Positions 45,662 to 54,460 of a stretch of DNA of 64,000 nucleotides are shown here, piece after piece. Made by a program: the position numbers and the translations under genes. The notes below the pieces were generated by a model. That model was not told where the DNA came from. It ran no database searches and saw only the letters and a list, made by a program, of their open reading frames with translations. The stretch's first letter is position 1; each line of letters begins with the position of its first letter. The DNA lies in assembly GCA_963787285.1 (NCBI GenBank), contig CAWBCM010000003.1, forward strand, positions 124,001 through 188,000, written 5' to 3'. The DNA comes from JAHEJN01 sp963787285 (lineage in GTDB: Bacteria; Actinomycetota; Acidimicrobiia; Acidimicrobiales; JAHEJN01).

Positions 45662-46566
45662 CGCCGTTCCTCGGCTCGGGCAGCACCTGGCGCACCTCGA
45701 GGGTCGCGGCGAACACGTCGCCCAGCCGCGGCAACGCGCTCGAGCACGTCGACGGCCTCGAAGACGAGGCGGGCGCCGTCGGCACCCTCGGCCACCTCGT
45801 CCCAGGTGATCGGGGTCGAAACCGTCGGCTGTGGGCGGGCTCGCAACGAGTACGGCGCGATGGTCGTCTTGTGTCTCGAGTTCTGGCTCCAGTCGATGAA
45901 CACCTTGTTCTTGCGCACCGAGCGCGTCATCGTGCTGGTGACCCGGGCCGGATCTCGCTTCTCCAGCAGCTGGGCCACTGCGAACGCGAAATCGCTCGCA
46001 TGGGCGTGGGAATGGGGCGAGTTGAGCGGGACGTACAGTTGCAGGCCCTTCGATCCCGACGTCTTGGCCACCCCTTCGAGCCCGACCGACTGCAGGATCT
46101 CGCGCACGTCGAGGGCGACCTGGCAGCACTCGACGATCGAGGCGGGCGCACCCGGATCGAAATCGAACACCACCATGGTCGGTGACTCGAGATCGGCGGC
46201 CGCGGCCATCGGCGAATGAATCTCGATGGCGGCCAGATTCGCCGTCCAGGCCAGCGCCGCCACCTCGTCGAGAGCGCAGTAGCCGATCGGACCCCCGCGG
46301 TCGCCGGGTCCGTCGTGCACGCCGACCCAGTCGGGCCGGTGCGACGGGCAGCGTTTCTCGAAAAACGACGAAGCATCGACGCCGTCGGGAAACCGGCGCA
46401 GGGTCACGCCGCGGTCGGCCAGGTGCGGCAACATCACCGGCGCGATGCGAACGTAGTAGTCGATGACCTGGGCCTTCGTGAAGCCGACGGCGGGGTACAA
46501 CACCTTGTCGAGATTCGACAACGAGAGCTGTCGGCCACCGATCTCCGCCGCGACCCGTTCGCTCAC
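45654..46566 (-). CDS. LigD-type NHEJ polymerase/primase domain protein; one apparent frameshift
   Basis: About 303 residues of the archaeo-eukaryotic primase superfamily. LSNLDKVLYPAVGFTKAQVI opens the fold, and the two catalytic aspartates are in VVFDFDPGAP. SGSKGLQLYVPL and the catalytic-site region TMTRSVRKNKVFIDWSQN follow. The frame moves by +1 near 45738. The corrected tail reads LGDVFAATLEVRQVLPEPRN and stops at 45654, overlapping the PP-loop gene. The uncorrected frame would stop at 45658. It is a stand-alone polymerase without ligase or nuclease domains and adds nucleotides at breaks held by Ku. Confidence 0.88.
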
Positions 46567-46574
46567 GAACCGAC

Positions 46575-47438
46575 TCAGGCCGACTTGCGCTTGCGCTTGC
46601 CGGTGCTCGAGGCCTTAGCCTCGCCGGCGTCGGCGGGGGGACGCCGCTTCTTCGCCTTCTCGGCTGCGTCGACACTGGCCTGGAGCGCCGCCATGAGGTC
46701 GACCACCCGGTCCTCGGTGTCGACCCTGGGCAGCGCAGCCACGGTCTCCTCGCCGTTGCGCTTCCGCTCGAGGAGCTCGAGGACGGCCTCGCGGTAGGTG
46801 TCACGATGCGACGAAGCATCGAAGGCCTCGGTCAACGACTCGATCAGCTGGGTGGCCATCGCGCGTTCCTTGTCGGAGACCTCGATGCCGTCGAGCACCT
46901 CGAGACCTTCGACCTGTGATGCGTCGACGACCTCGTCGTCGTACACCATGGTCGACATCGTGAGTGCGCCATCGCGAGCACGGATCGCAGCGAGGTACTG
47001 CTTGGTCCGCATCACGAAGCGGGCAATGGCCACCTTGCCGCTCGAGTGGAGTGCCTCGGTGAGCAGCTTGTAGGCCTTGGCTGCCATCTCGTCGGGTACG
47101 AGCCAGTAGGCCGAGTCGAAGTACACCGGGTCGATCTCGTCGAGATCGACGAATTCGAGCACATCGATCACTCGCGACTGTTCCGGGTCGAGCGCGGCGA
47201 GATCGTCGTCGCTGACCGTGAGATACATGTCGGGTGCGACCTCGTAGCCCTTGACGATCTGGTCGTAGGGAACCTCGCTGCCGTCGACAGCCGACACCCG
47301 CAGCTGTTTCACCCGAGCGCCGGTCCTGGAGTCGATCTGGTTGAACTGAACCGTCTTGCGCGACACCGCGGAGAACAGCCGGACAGGAATCGTCACCAGG
47401 CCGAAACTGATCGATCCTCTCCAGATCGCACGGGCCAT
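46575..47438 (-). CDS. ku: Non-homologous end joining protein Ku
   Basis: A 287-residue bacterial Ku. It opens with MARAIWRGSISFGLVTIPVR and contains the core KGYEVAPDMYLTVSDDDLAA and the FVMRTKQYLAAIR segment. The C-terminal 35 residues form a lysine-rich tail (KAKKRRPPADAGEAKA, KRKRKSA) like those that help bind DNA in actinobacterial Ku. AGGAG lies 6 bases before ATG 47438. It is followed after 8 bases by the LigD-type polymerase, so the two form a double-strand-break repair operon. Confidence 0.95.
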   Translation of the reverse strand: MARAIWRGSISFGLVTIPVRLFSAVSRKTVQFNQIDSRTGARVKQLRVSAVDGSEVPYDQIVKGYEVAPDMYLTVSDDDLAALDPEQSRVIDVLEFVDLDEIDPVYFDSAYWLVPDEMAAKAYKLLTEALHSSGKVAIARFVMRTKQYLAAIRARDGALTMSTMVYDDEVVDASQVEGLEVLDGIEVSDKERAMATQLIESLTEAFDASSHRDTYREAVLELLERKRNGEETVAALPRVDTEDRVVDLMAALQASVDAAEKAKKRRPPADAGEAKASSTGKRKRKSA

Positions 47439-47496
47439 GGTTGCTCCTGTTCTTCTCCGAGTCGGCGGGGTCGTCCCCTCCAGTATGGGCGAGAAC

Positions 47497-48351
47497 TCAG
47501 GTGTCGAGAAGAACGCGCGCCACCAGATCCATCCCGAAGGCCGTGAGGATGGCGAGATAGAGCAGCCCGGTGGCGGCCATCACCGCGCTGTACTGACGCT
47601 CGCGAAGGGCGGCCATGGTCACTCCCACGAGCGCAATGGTGGTGACGACACAGGCGACCCAGAACCAGCCGAGCAGGCCGTTGTAGCCGTCGTCGATCGA
47701 GCCGTCGAGCACCGACACCATGCCCGTCGGCCAGAGCAGGACCGCCAGCTCGACCGGCCACAACCGGCCGATCCATCGAACGAGCTCGTTCAGCGGCCCA
47801 CGGCCCAGCCCGGGCTGCACCAGGTACCAGTGACCCAGCAGCATGGCGTCGGTGACCGACCCGAGGAAGGCGGCGCCGACGAGGGTGCGAGCGATCGACA
47901 AAGCGGCCGGATCACCGGCGTCGATGCCTGCCGCGACCAGCCCCACCACTCCGAAAACCACGGGAACGAGATCGAGGACCGGCGGGAACTCCGGACCATC
48001 GGCGCCGAATCGGGGCTCCGCACGGTCGATGCCGGTCATGGCGGCGACCCGCGCCGAGCGCCGCTCGGTCGCGCGTCTCTGGCCGGCGACGCCGACGCTG
48101 CGCCGGGCAACCGACACGCCGAGGGCGAGGGCCGAGGCGGCGATCATCGCCACCGCCGCCCAGTCGCGAACCGCCACGTCGGAGGATGCGAATCCGATCC
48201 ACGCGCCGAGGGCGGCCATGGCCATGAAGGTGAGGCGCTGGAGCCATCCGTACCCGAGCCCCACCTCACGCCGGCGAGTGGTGACCCAGAGGAACCCCAG
48301 CCCGCCGACGGCCCACTGGAGGAGCACCGTCGGCGCAGCGAGATCGAGCAC
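47497..48351 (-). CDS. Polytopic membrane protein of unknown function
   Basis: A 284-residue protein with about seven or eight hydrophobic helices. A soluble linker (RRATERRSARVAAMTGIDRA) follows the third helix. The motif DAMLLGHWYLVQPGLGRGPL in the middle is distinctive, with a histidine that could bind metal or heme, but this is only a guess. The start GTG 48351 has TAGCCT 6 bases upstream and no Shine-Dalgarno sequence. It lies downstream of no operon partner; Ku begins a separate unit 58 bases beyond its stop. Confidence 0.65.
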   Translation of the reverse strand: MLDLAAPTVLLQWAVGGLGFLWVTTRRREVGLGYGWLQRLTFMAMAALGAWIGFASSDVAVRDWAAVAMIAASALALGVSVARRSVGVAGQRRATERRSARVAAMTGIDRAEPRFGADGPEFPPVLDLVPVVFGVVGLVAAGIDAGDPAALSIARTLVGAAFLGSVTDAMLLGHWYLVQPGLGRGPLNELVRWIGRLWPVELAVLLWPTGMVSVLDGSIDDGYNGLLGWFWVACVVTTIALVGVTMAALRERQYSAVMAATGLLYLAILTAFGMDLVARVLLDT

Positions 48352-48357
48352 GACCCG

Positions 48358-48363
48358 AGGCTA
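48358..48363 (-). promoter_or_regulatory. Putative -10 box TAGCCT, leaderless start at 48351
   Basis: TAGCCT on the minus strand ends 6 bases before GTG 48351. Confidence 0.4.
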
Positions 48364-48515
48364 ACGGGCTGTCGCCTCGGGCGAGCCGGTACGTCAACGG
48401 GTCGAACCGGCTGGGTCGACCGGCCCATTTCGGTCGGCGCCGCCGGCTCCGACTCTCAATACGGGGCCCGGATCGGTCGATAGATCCCGGTGTCATCCCC
48501 GACCCAGGTAGAACA

Positions 48516-49730
48516 GTGCGCCGATTCCTGACGATCATCGTGTCCGTGCTTGCACTCGTCGGCTCGACCGTTGCCGTCACCGCTGCTCCCGCCGCCGCCG
48601 TCGGTGAGCTGAGCACGGCAGAGGAAGCGCAGTTCCTGGCTCAGATCAACGACCTGCGTGCCTCCCGCGGTGCGGCTCCCCTCCAGCTGCTCTCGACCAT
48701 GACCGCAGCGGCGCGGGATCACACCTTCGCCATGGCCGAGGCGGGGCAGATCTACCACACCAACAGCCTGTCGACGGGAGCTCCCAGCGGCTGGACCAAG
48801 CTGGGGGAGAACGTGGGCTACGGCTCGGGTACGACAATGCTGATGAACGCATTCATCAACAGTTCGGGACACCTGCGAAACCTGGTCGATCCGGTATTCA
48901 CGCACATCGGCATCGGCGTCGTGCGCAACGGCGGAGTCATCTACACCACCCATCGCTTCGTCGCCGTGGCCGGCTCCACACCTCCGGCGGACCTGCCGTT
49001 CACGCCGCCCACCACGCCCAGCCCGACTCCGACAAACCCGCGCACGGCGAACGGCACCGAGACGATCGGCATCATCCGCGGTCGCGATCTGCTCCTGCGC
49101 AACTCCAACACCGGCGGCGACGCCGACTACACCTTCAGCTACGGGTCCGATGGCGACACCCTCGTGTTCGGCGACTGGGACGGCAACGGCACCGACACCG
49201 TCGGCGTGCGGCGCGGTCGGGACCTCTTCCTGCGCAACTCCAACACCAGCGGTCCGGCCAACTACGTGTTCAGCTACGGCTCGCCCGGCGACCAACTGAT
49301 CTTCGGAGACTGGGACGGCAACGGCACCGACACCATCGGCGTCGTGCGGGGCCGCAACGTGTACCTGCGCAACTCCAACACCGGCGGCCCGGCCGACTAC
49401 GTGTTCGCCTACGGCAAGCCCGACGACACGTTGGTGTGGGGTGACTGGGACGGCAACGGAACGGTCACCGTCGGCGTTCAGCGAGGGCGTGACCTGATGT
49501 TGCGCAACTCCAACACCGGCGGCCCGGCCGACTACGTATTCAGCTACGGCTCCGAGGGCGACACGATCCTGTTCGGCGACTGGGACGGCAACGGCACCGA
49601 CACCATCGGTATCCAACGCGGCAACAACGTCTATCTGCGCAATTCCAACACCGGAGGTCCGGCCGACACCGTGTTCACCTACGGCAAGCCCGGCGACACG
49701 CTCGTCTTCGGTGACTGGGACGGGCGCTGA
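48516..49730 (+). CDS. Secreted CAP (SCP/PR1) domain protein with five 45-residue repeats
   Basis: A 404-residue protein with a signal peptide (MRRFLTIIVSVLALVGSTVA, cleavage after APAAA). The CAP domain covers residues 35-155, with FLAQINDLRASRGAAPL, KLGENVGYGSG and SSGHLRNLVDPVFTHIGIGV. A Pro/Thr linker (TPPTTPSPTPTNP) follows, then five repeats of GDWDGNGTDTVGVRRGRDLF type to the C-terminus. CAP proteins bind lipids or glycans in other organisms; the function here is unknown. The repeats match those of the subtilase at 4406-6420. The start GTG 48516 has only a weak AGG upstream. Confidence 0.87.
   Translation: MRRFLTIIVSVLALVGSTVAVTAAPAAAVGELSTAEEAQFLAQINDLRASRGAAPLQLLSTMTAAARDHTFAMAEAGQIYHTNSLSTGAPSGWTKLGENVGYGSGTTMLMNAFINSSGHLRNLVDPVFTHIGIGVVRNGGVIYTTHRFVAVAGSTPPADLPFTPPTTPSPTPTNPRTANGTETIGIIRGRDLLLRNSNTGGDADYTFSYGSDGDTLVFGDWDGNGTDTVGVRRGRDLFLRNSNTSGPANYVFSYGSPGDQLIFGDWDGNGTDTIGVVRGRNVYLRNSNTGGPADYVFAYGKPDDTLVWGDWDGNGTVTVGVQRGRDLMLRNSNTGGPADYVFSYGSEGDTILFGDWDGNGTDTIGIQRGNNVYLRNSNTGGPADTVFTYGKPGDTLVFGDWDGR
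49060..49727 (+). repeat. Five tandem 135-bp (45-residue) FG-GAP-like repeats
   Basis: The AACTCCAACACC core (AATTCC in the last copy) occurs at 49101, 49236, 49371, 49506 and 49641, exactly 135 bases apart. Each unit encodes a D-W-D-G-N-G loop and an LRNSNTGGPADYVFSYG-type stretch. Confidence 0.92.
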
Positions 49731-49739
49731 CCGAATCGG

Positions 49740-51464
49740 TCAGGCGTCGGCCGCGTGGGCCGCGGCCTTGGCGTGGTAGCTCGATCGGGTGAGCGGAGAC
49801 GCCTCGACGTGGCGCAGACCCATGGCTTCACCCACCGCCTTGAGCTCGTCGAACTCGTGAGGCTCCCACCAGCGGGCCACCGGCAGGTGGTTGCTGGTCG
49901 GCCGCAGGTACTGCCCGATGGTGACGATGTCGACACCGATCGCCGCCAGATCGGCGAGGGTGCTGCGGACCTCGTCGTGGCTCTCGCCGAGACCCACCAT
50001 TATCGACGACTTCGTGGAGAGACCCGCCTCCTTGGCGCGCGCCAGGACGGCGAGGCTACGGGCGTAGCCCGCCGTAGGCCGCACCGCCCGTTGGAGGCGA
50101 GCCACGGTCTCGATGTTGTGGTTCAACACGTCGGGTCGGCTGTGGAAGATGGTCGCCAGCGCGGTGTCGTCGCCTTGGCAGTCGCTGATGAGCACCTCGA
50201 TGCGAACGCCGGGACACTGTGCTCGGATCGCCTCGACGGTGGCCCCGACCGCAGCCGCACCGCCGTCGGGAAGATCGTCGCGAGCCACCATGGTGACCAC
50301 GGCGTACTCCAGGCCCATTCGCGTCACGGCGTCGGCGACACGGCGGGGCTCGTCGTCGTCGGGCGGTGCCGGCTTGCGCGTGTCGACCAGACAGAACCCA
50401 CAGGCACGGGTACAGCGCTCACCGAGGATCATGAACGTCGCCGTGCCCTCGCTCCAGCACTCGTAGATGTTCGGACATCCCGCCTCTTCGCAGACGGTGA
50501 CGAGGTCGAGATCTCGCATGACTCGCTTGAGCCGGCGATAGTCGGGGCCCATGTCGGCCTTGACCCGTAGGTACTCGGGCTTGCGCGTGGTGAGCGCCAT
50601 GCCGTCGGCGACACCCGCCTCGGCGAGACGTCCGAGCAATCGGACCGACGTGCCCTGCCGTTGCGCCGACCGGGCGGGAGGGTCCTCGAGCTGGGGTCCG
50701 ACCCTGCCCGGCCCGTGGCCGCGGGAGAACGCACTGAGATCGGTCGGCCGGTGCCGCCACACCACGTCGGACCGCTCGACGGTGCCGGTACCCCACTGCG
50801 TGGCCGCCAGGGCGCAGAGCGTGTCGACGACCATGTGCATCTCGATGTCGAGGCCCTCGGCGGCCAGCGACGTGACACCTTTGTCGTCGATGCCGCAGGG
50901 CACGATCTTGGAGAACCAGCCGAGATCGGTCGAGACGTTGAGCGCGAAACCGTGCATCGACCGGCCGCGGCTGAGGCGCACCCCGATGGCGGCGATCTTG
51001 CGTGGGGTGTCGCCGTCGGCGTCGAGCCAGACACCGGCATGACCGGACAGGCGCGCCGCGCCCGGGAGGCCGAGCTCGGCGAGGGTGTCGATGAGCAACT
51101 GCTCGACCCCACTGACATAGGCAGCCGTGTCGGCCATGCCGCCGCCGCGCTTGCCGGGAACCGTGAGGATCGGATACCCGACCAGTTGGCCGGGTCCGTG
51201 GAAGGTGACGTCGCCGCCACGGTTGACGCGAAGGATCTCGGCGCCGCTCGACCGGGCCTCGTCGAGCACGTTCGACGGATCGGCGCTGAGCCCGAGCGTG
51301 TACACCGGATCGTGCTCGAGCAGTAGCAGATGATTGTCGTTCGACTCGCGAAACAGCGCTCGTTGGAGGGCCCACGCATCGCGGTAGGCGACCCGCCCGA
51401 GCCACCGCATCCGCAGCACGCGGTCGGCGACCGTCGCCTCGGGGGCGGTCACGGCGGCGGTCAT
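49740..51464 (-). CDS. LipB-LipA: octanoyltransferase and lipoyl synthase in one reading frame
   Basis: A 574-residue open frame without an internal stop. Residues 1-240 are octanoyltransferase LipB, with NRGGDVTFHGPGQLVGYPIL, lysine in RKIAAIGV and cysteine in PCGIDDKGV. Residues 289-574 are lipoyl synthase LipA, with the auxiliary cluster motif CEEAGCPNIYEC, the radical-SAM motif CTRACGFC and the late RSSYHA serine. A 45-residue linker of low conservation joins them. An internal ATG at 50600 (MALTTRKPEYLRV) could start LipA alone. It follows E2 and Lpd, whose lipoyl domain it would modify. Either a true fusion or two genes merged by a base error. Confidence 0.85.
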   Translation of the reverse strand: MTAAVTAPEATVADRVLRMRWLGRVAYRDAWALQRALFRESNDNHLLLLEHDPVYTLGLSADPSNVLDEARSSGAEILRVNRGGDVTFHGPGQLVGYPILTVPGKRGGGMADTAAYVSGVEQLLIDTLAELGLPGAARLSGHAGVWLDADGDTPRKIAAIGVRLSRGRSMHGFALNVSTDLGWFSKIVPCGIDDKGVTSLAAEGLDIEMHMVVDTLCALAATQWGTGTVERSDVVWRHRPTDLSAFSRGHGPGRVGPQLEDPPARSAQRQGTSVRLLGRLAEAGVADGMALTTRKPEYLRVKADMGPDYRRLKRVMRDLDLVTVCEEAGCPNIYECWSEGTATFMILGERCTRACGFCLVDTRKPAPPDDDEPRRVADAVTRMGLEYAVVTMVARDDLPDGGAAAVGATVEAIRAQCPGVRIEVLISDCQGDDTALATIFHSRPDVLNHNIETVARLQRAVRPTAGYARSLAVLARAKEAGLSTKSSIMVGLGESHDEVRSTLADLAAIGVDIVTIGQYLRPTSNHLPVARWWEPHEFDELKAVGEAMGLRHVEASPLTRSSYHAKAAAHAADA

Positions 51465-51472
51465 TCCGGAGC

Positions 51473-52926
51473 TCAGATCTCGGCTTCCCAGTTGCGCGTC
51501 TCGATGATGGTGCGGAGTCGGTCGAGGAAGGCGGCCGCATAGGCACCGTCGAAGGCTCGGTGATCCCAGGCCAGGGCCAACACGCCGACGGAATGCACGG
51601 CGATGGCCTCGTTGCCCTCGCCATCGGTGATGACCACCGGTTTGCGGCGCACGCCGTCGGTGGACAGGATCGCCACCTGAGGCTGGTTGATGATGGGGAA
51701 CTGCAACAGCGTGCCGTACTGACCGGGGTTGGTGATGGTGAAGGTGCCACCGGTGATCTCGTCGGCGCTGAGCTTCTTCTGCCGGGCCCGGGTCGCCAGA
51801 TCGACGATCTCGCGTGAGATGGCTCGGAGCCGCTTCGACTCTGCAGAGCGCACCACCGGTGCCAGCAGCCCCTGGAAGTCGAGATCGACCGCAATGGCCA
51901 TGTGCAGTGATCCGTGGACCACGAGCTCGCCGTCTCCCATGCTGGCGTTCATGTGCGGGAAGTCGTGGACCGCGTCGGCAACGGCTCGCACGATGAAGGG
52001 CAGGTACGTGAGGCTGAACCCCTCCTCGTTCTTCCATTCGCTGCGGTGGGCCTGCCGCACCCGTTCGACGTTCTCGAAGTCGACTTCGACCGCAGTGAGC
52101 ACGTGTGGTGCGGTGGCCTTGGAATCGACCATGTGCTGGCCCGTGATCTTGCGGATGTTGGTGAGCGCGACAGTGTGGTCGGATGCCAATGCCACCGGAG
52201 CGGGAGCCGGAGCGGCCGGAGCCGCCGCAGGCGCCGGAGCGGCGCCAGGAGCAGGAGCCGGTGCGGGTGCAGGAGCCGGAGCCGCCGCAGGAGCCGGTGC
52301 GGGTGCAGGAGCCGGAGCCGCCGCAGGGGCCGGTGCGGGTGCAGGAGCCGTGGCGCCACGGGACTGGATGGCCGCCTCGACATCGGCCCGGGTGATGCGG
52401 CCACCGAGTCCGGTGCCGGTGATCGCAGCAGGATCGAGATCGTTGTCGGCGAGGAGGCGGCGGACCACCGGCGACAACAGCCTCGCCTCGCCATCGGAAC
52501 CGGCGGCGGCCGGCGCAGGGGCCGGCTCGGGCGCAGGCGCGGGCGCGGCGGCGGGCGCAGGGGCAGGCTCGGGGGCCGGCTCCGGTTCGGGCGCCGGCGC
52601 GGGCGCAGGCTCGGGGGCGGGCGCCGGTTCGGGCGCGGGGCGGGCGCCGGTTCGGGCGCGGGGGCCGCAGCCGGAGCGGCGGCGGCCTCACCGGCCGCGC
52701 CGAGGCGCGCGAGGACAGTGCCGACATCGACGGTCTCGCCCTCGGCGACCACGATCTCGGAGAGCACGCCTGCGACCGGTGACGGAACCTCGCTGTCGAC
52801 CTTGTCGGTCGACACCTCGAAGAGCACCTCGTCGACGGCAACGGTGTCGCCGACCTGCTTGAACCACTTCGTGATCGTGCCCTCGGTGACGGTCTCACCC
52901 AGCTGGGGCATGACGACATCGGTCAT
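51473..52926 (-). CDS. 2-oxo-acid dehydrogenase E2 (dihydrolipoyl acyltransferase, SucB-like); one apparent frameshift
   Basis: About 484 residues after correction. Residues 1-80 are a lipoyl domain (MTDVVMPQLGETVTEGTITK, with lipoyl lysine in VSTDKVDSEVPSP). A long Ala/Pro linker follows, then a peripheral-subunit-binding domain (SPVVRRLLADNDLDPAAITG), a second Ala/Pro linker with 36-bp tandem repeats, and the acyltransferase domain with the active site AWDHRAFDGAYAAAF. The frame changes inside the first linker, near 52620-52660, in a run of G/C. Here one base appears missing. GAGGAG precedes ATG 52926. Succinyl or other acyl specificity is not certain. Confidence 0.86.
52257..52350. repeat. 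36-bp tandem repeat, about 2.6 copies, in the E2 linker
   Basis: Units start at 52257, 52293 and 52329 and are nearly identical. They encode Ala/Pro residues of the flexible linker before the acyltransferase domain, so copy number may vary among strains. Confidence 0.85.
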
Positions 52927-53000
52927 TGGATTGCGCTCCTCATGAGTGCTGATGTTCTGTTGGTCGGTTCGGCAACCGCAGTTGCTCGGTCAATCATGGA

Positions 53001-54401
53001 TCACCCGTGAATGCTGCGCCCGGTGAGGGCCATCACCGATTCGCCGAACAGCTCGCTGAGCGACGGGTGGGGCTGGATGAACTGGGCGATGTCGGCCACG
53101 GTGGCCTCCCAGTTCACGGCCAGATAGCCCTGGCCCAGCTGCTCGGTGACCCAGGGCCCGACCAGGTGGACGCCGAGAATCTTGCCGGCGGTGCCGTCGG
53201 ACCGCTTCTCGGCCACGATCTTCACCATGCCCTCGGTCTCGCCGACGATCAGCGCCCGACCGTTGGCGGTGTAGCGGTGCTTGGAGATGGCAACGTCGAT
53301 GCCGGCTGCGGTCGCCGCGGCCTCGGTCATGCCCGCAAAGGCGACCTCGGGGTGGCAGTAGATGGCCCAGGGGACGTTGGCGTAGTCGACCGGCACCGGG
53401 CTCTCGCCCAGGATGTCCTTGATGATCGTGACGCCCTCGGCGTAGGCCACGTGGGCCAGTTGCGGCGTGTCGATGAGATCGCCGATGGCGTACACGCCGG
53501 GCTCGGCGGTCCGGCACAGTTCGTCGACCACCACGAAGCCGCGCTCGTCGACCACGACGGCGTTGCCGTCGAGCCCGAGGGCCTCGGAACGGGGTCGACG
53601 CCCGACCGAGATGATGACCTTGTCGACGACGGTCGACTCGTCGTCGCCGTAGTGCAACAACGTGCCACCGTCGGGGTTCGGAGTGTGGCCCTTCACGGCC
53701 ACGCCCGTCTTGATGCCGATCCCCCGCTTCTTGAACGAGCGCTCGACGATGCGCGCCACGTCCTCGTCGGCTCCGGCAAGGATGCGGGGCAGGAACTCGA
53801 AGATCGTGACATCGGCGCCGAGATCGGAGAGCATCGAGGCGAACTCACAGCCGATGGCACCGCCACCGACGACGGCCACCGAACCCGGAACCGACGGAAG
53901 TGACAGCACCTCGTCGGAGGTGAGCACGATCTGGCCGTCGATGTCGAAGCCCGGGATGGTTCGGGGCAGGGAACCCGTGGAGAGGACCACATTGGTCCCG
54001 GTGATCTCGACGTCGCCCGACGCGCCACCGGTGATGCGGACGGTGTGATCGCCGTGCAGCGAGCCCATGCCGTCGTACATGGTGACCTTGCGGCTCTTCA
54101 ACAGGCCGCTGAGCCCGTTGTGCAGGCGATCGATGACCGCCTGCTTGCGCTGTTGGGTGACCGCGAAGTCGACGGTGGGTGCCGAGGCGTTCACCCCGAA
54201 ATCGCCGGCGTGTTCGACGGCCCGGAACACCGAAGCGGTCTCGAGCAGTTCCTTGGCCGGGATGCAACCGACGTGCAGGCACGTGCCGCCCACCTTGTTG
54301 ACCTCGACCAGCCCGACGTCGAGCCCGGCGCTTGCGCCGTACAACGCGGCAGCTTCGCCGCCAGGGCCACCACCGATGATCACCAGGTCATGAGTTGGCA
54401 T
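53001..54401 (-). CDS. lpdA: Dihydrolipoyl dehydrogenase (E3)
   Basis: A 466-residue flavoprotein. DLVIIGGGPGGEAAALYGAS binds FAD, the redox disulfide is in GGTCLHVGCIPAK, the NAD motif is VAVVGGGAIGCEFASML, and the second FAD motif is GVYAIGDLIDTPQL. The dimer interface carries the catalytic histidine and glutamate in QPHPSLSELFGE. Unlike the protein at 2962-4323 both redox cysteines are present. ATG 54401 has TAGAGT 7 bases upstream and is probably leaderless. It leads an operon with E2 and LipB-LipA. Confidence 0.94.
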   Translation of the reverse strand: MPTHDLVIIGGGPGGEAAALYGASAGLDVGLVEVNKVGGTCLHVGCIPAKELLETASVFRAVEHAGDFGVNASAPTVDFAVTQQRKQAVIDRLHNGLSGLLKSRKVTMYDGMGSLHGDHTVRITGGASGDVEITGTNVVLSTGSLPRTIPGFDIDGQIVLTSDEVLSLPSVPGSVAVVGGGAIGCEFASMLSDLGADVTIFEFLPRILAGADEDVARIVERSFKKRGIGIKTGVAVKGHTPNPDGGTLLHYGDDESTVVDKVIISVGRRPRSEALGLDGNAVVVDERGFVVVDELCRTAEPGVYAIGDLIDTPQLAHVAYAEGVTIIKDILGESPVPVDYANVPWAIYCHPEVAFAGMTEAAATAAGIDVAISKHRYTANGRALIVGETEGMVKIVAEKRSDGTAGKILGVHLVGPWVTEQLGQGYLAVNWEATVADIAQFIQPHPSLSELFGESVMALTGRSIHG

Positions 54402-54408
54402 GGGCCGC

Positions 54409-54414
54409 ACTCTA
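54409..54414 (-). promoter_or_regulatory. Putative -10 box TAGAGT, leaderless lpdA start
   Basis: TAGAGT on the minus strand ends 7 bases before ATG 54401. Confidence 0.5.
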
Positions 54415-54460
54415 CCCAGCACGCCCGTCCGAGCGCTGATCCCCGCGCACCGCCTCGACG

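Noticed and set aside
52240..52350. Short direct repeats considered as a CRISPR-like array
   Set aside because: The units are contiguous 36-bp coding repeats without spacers.
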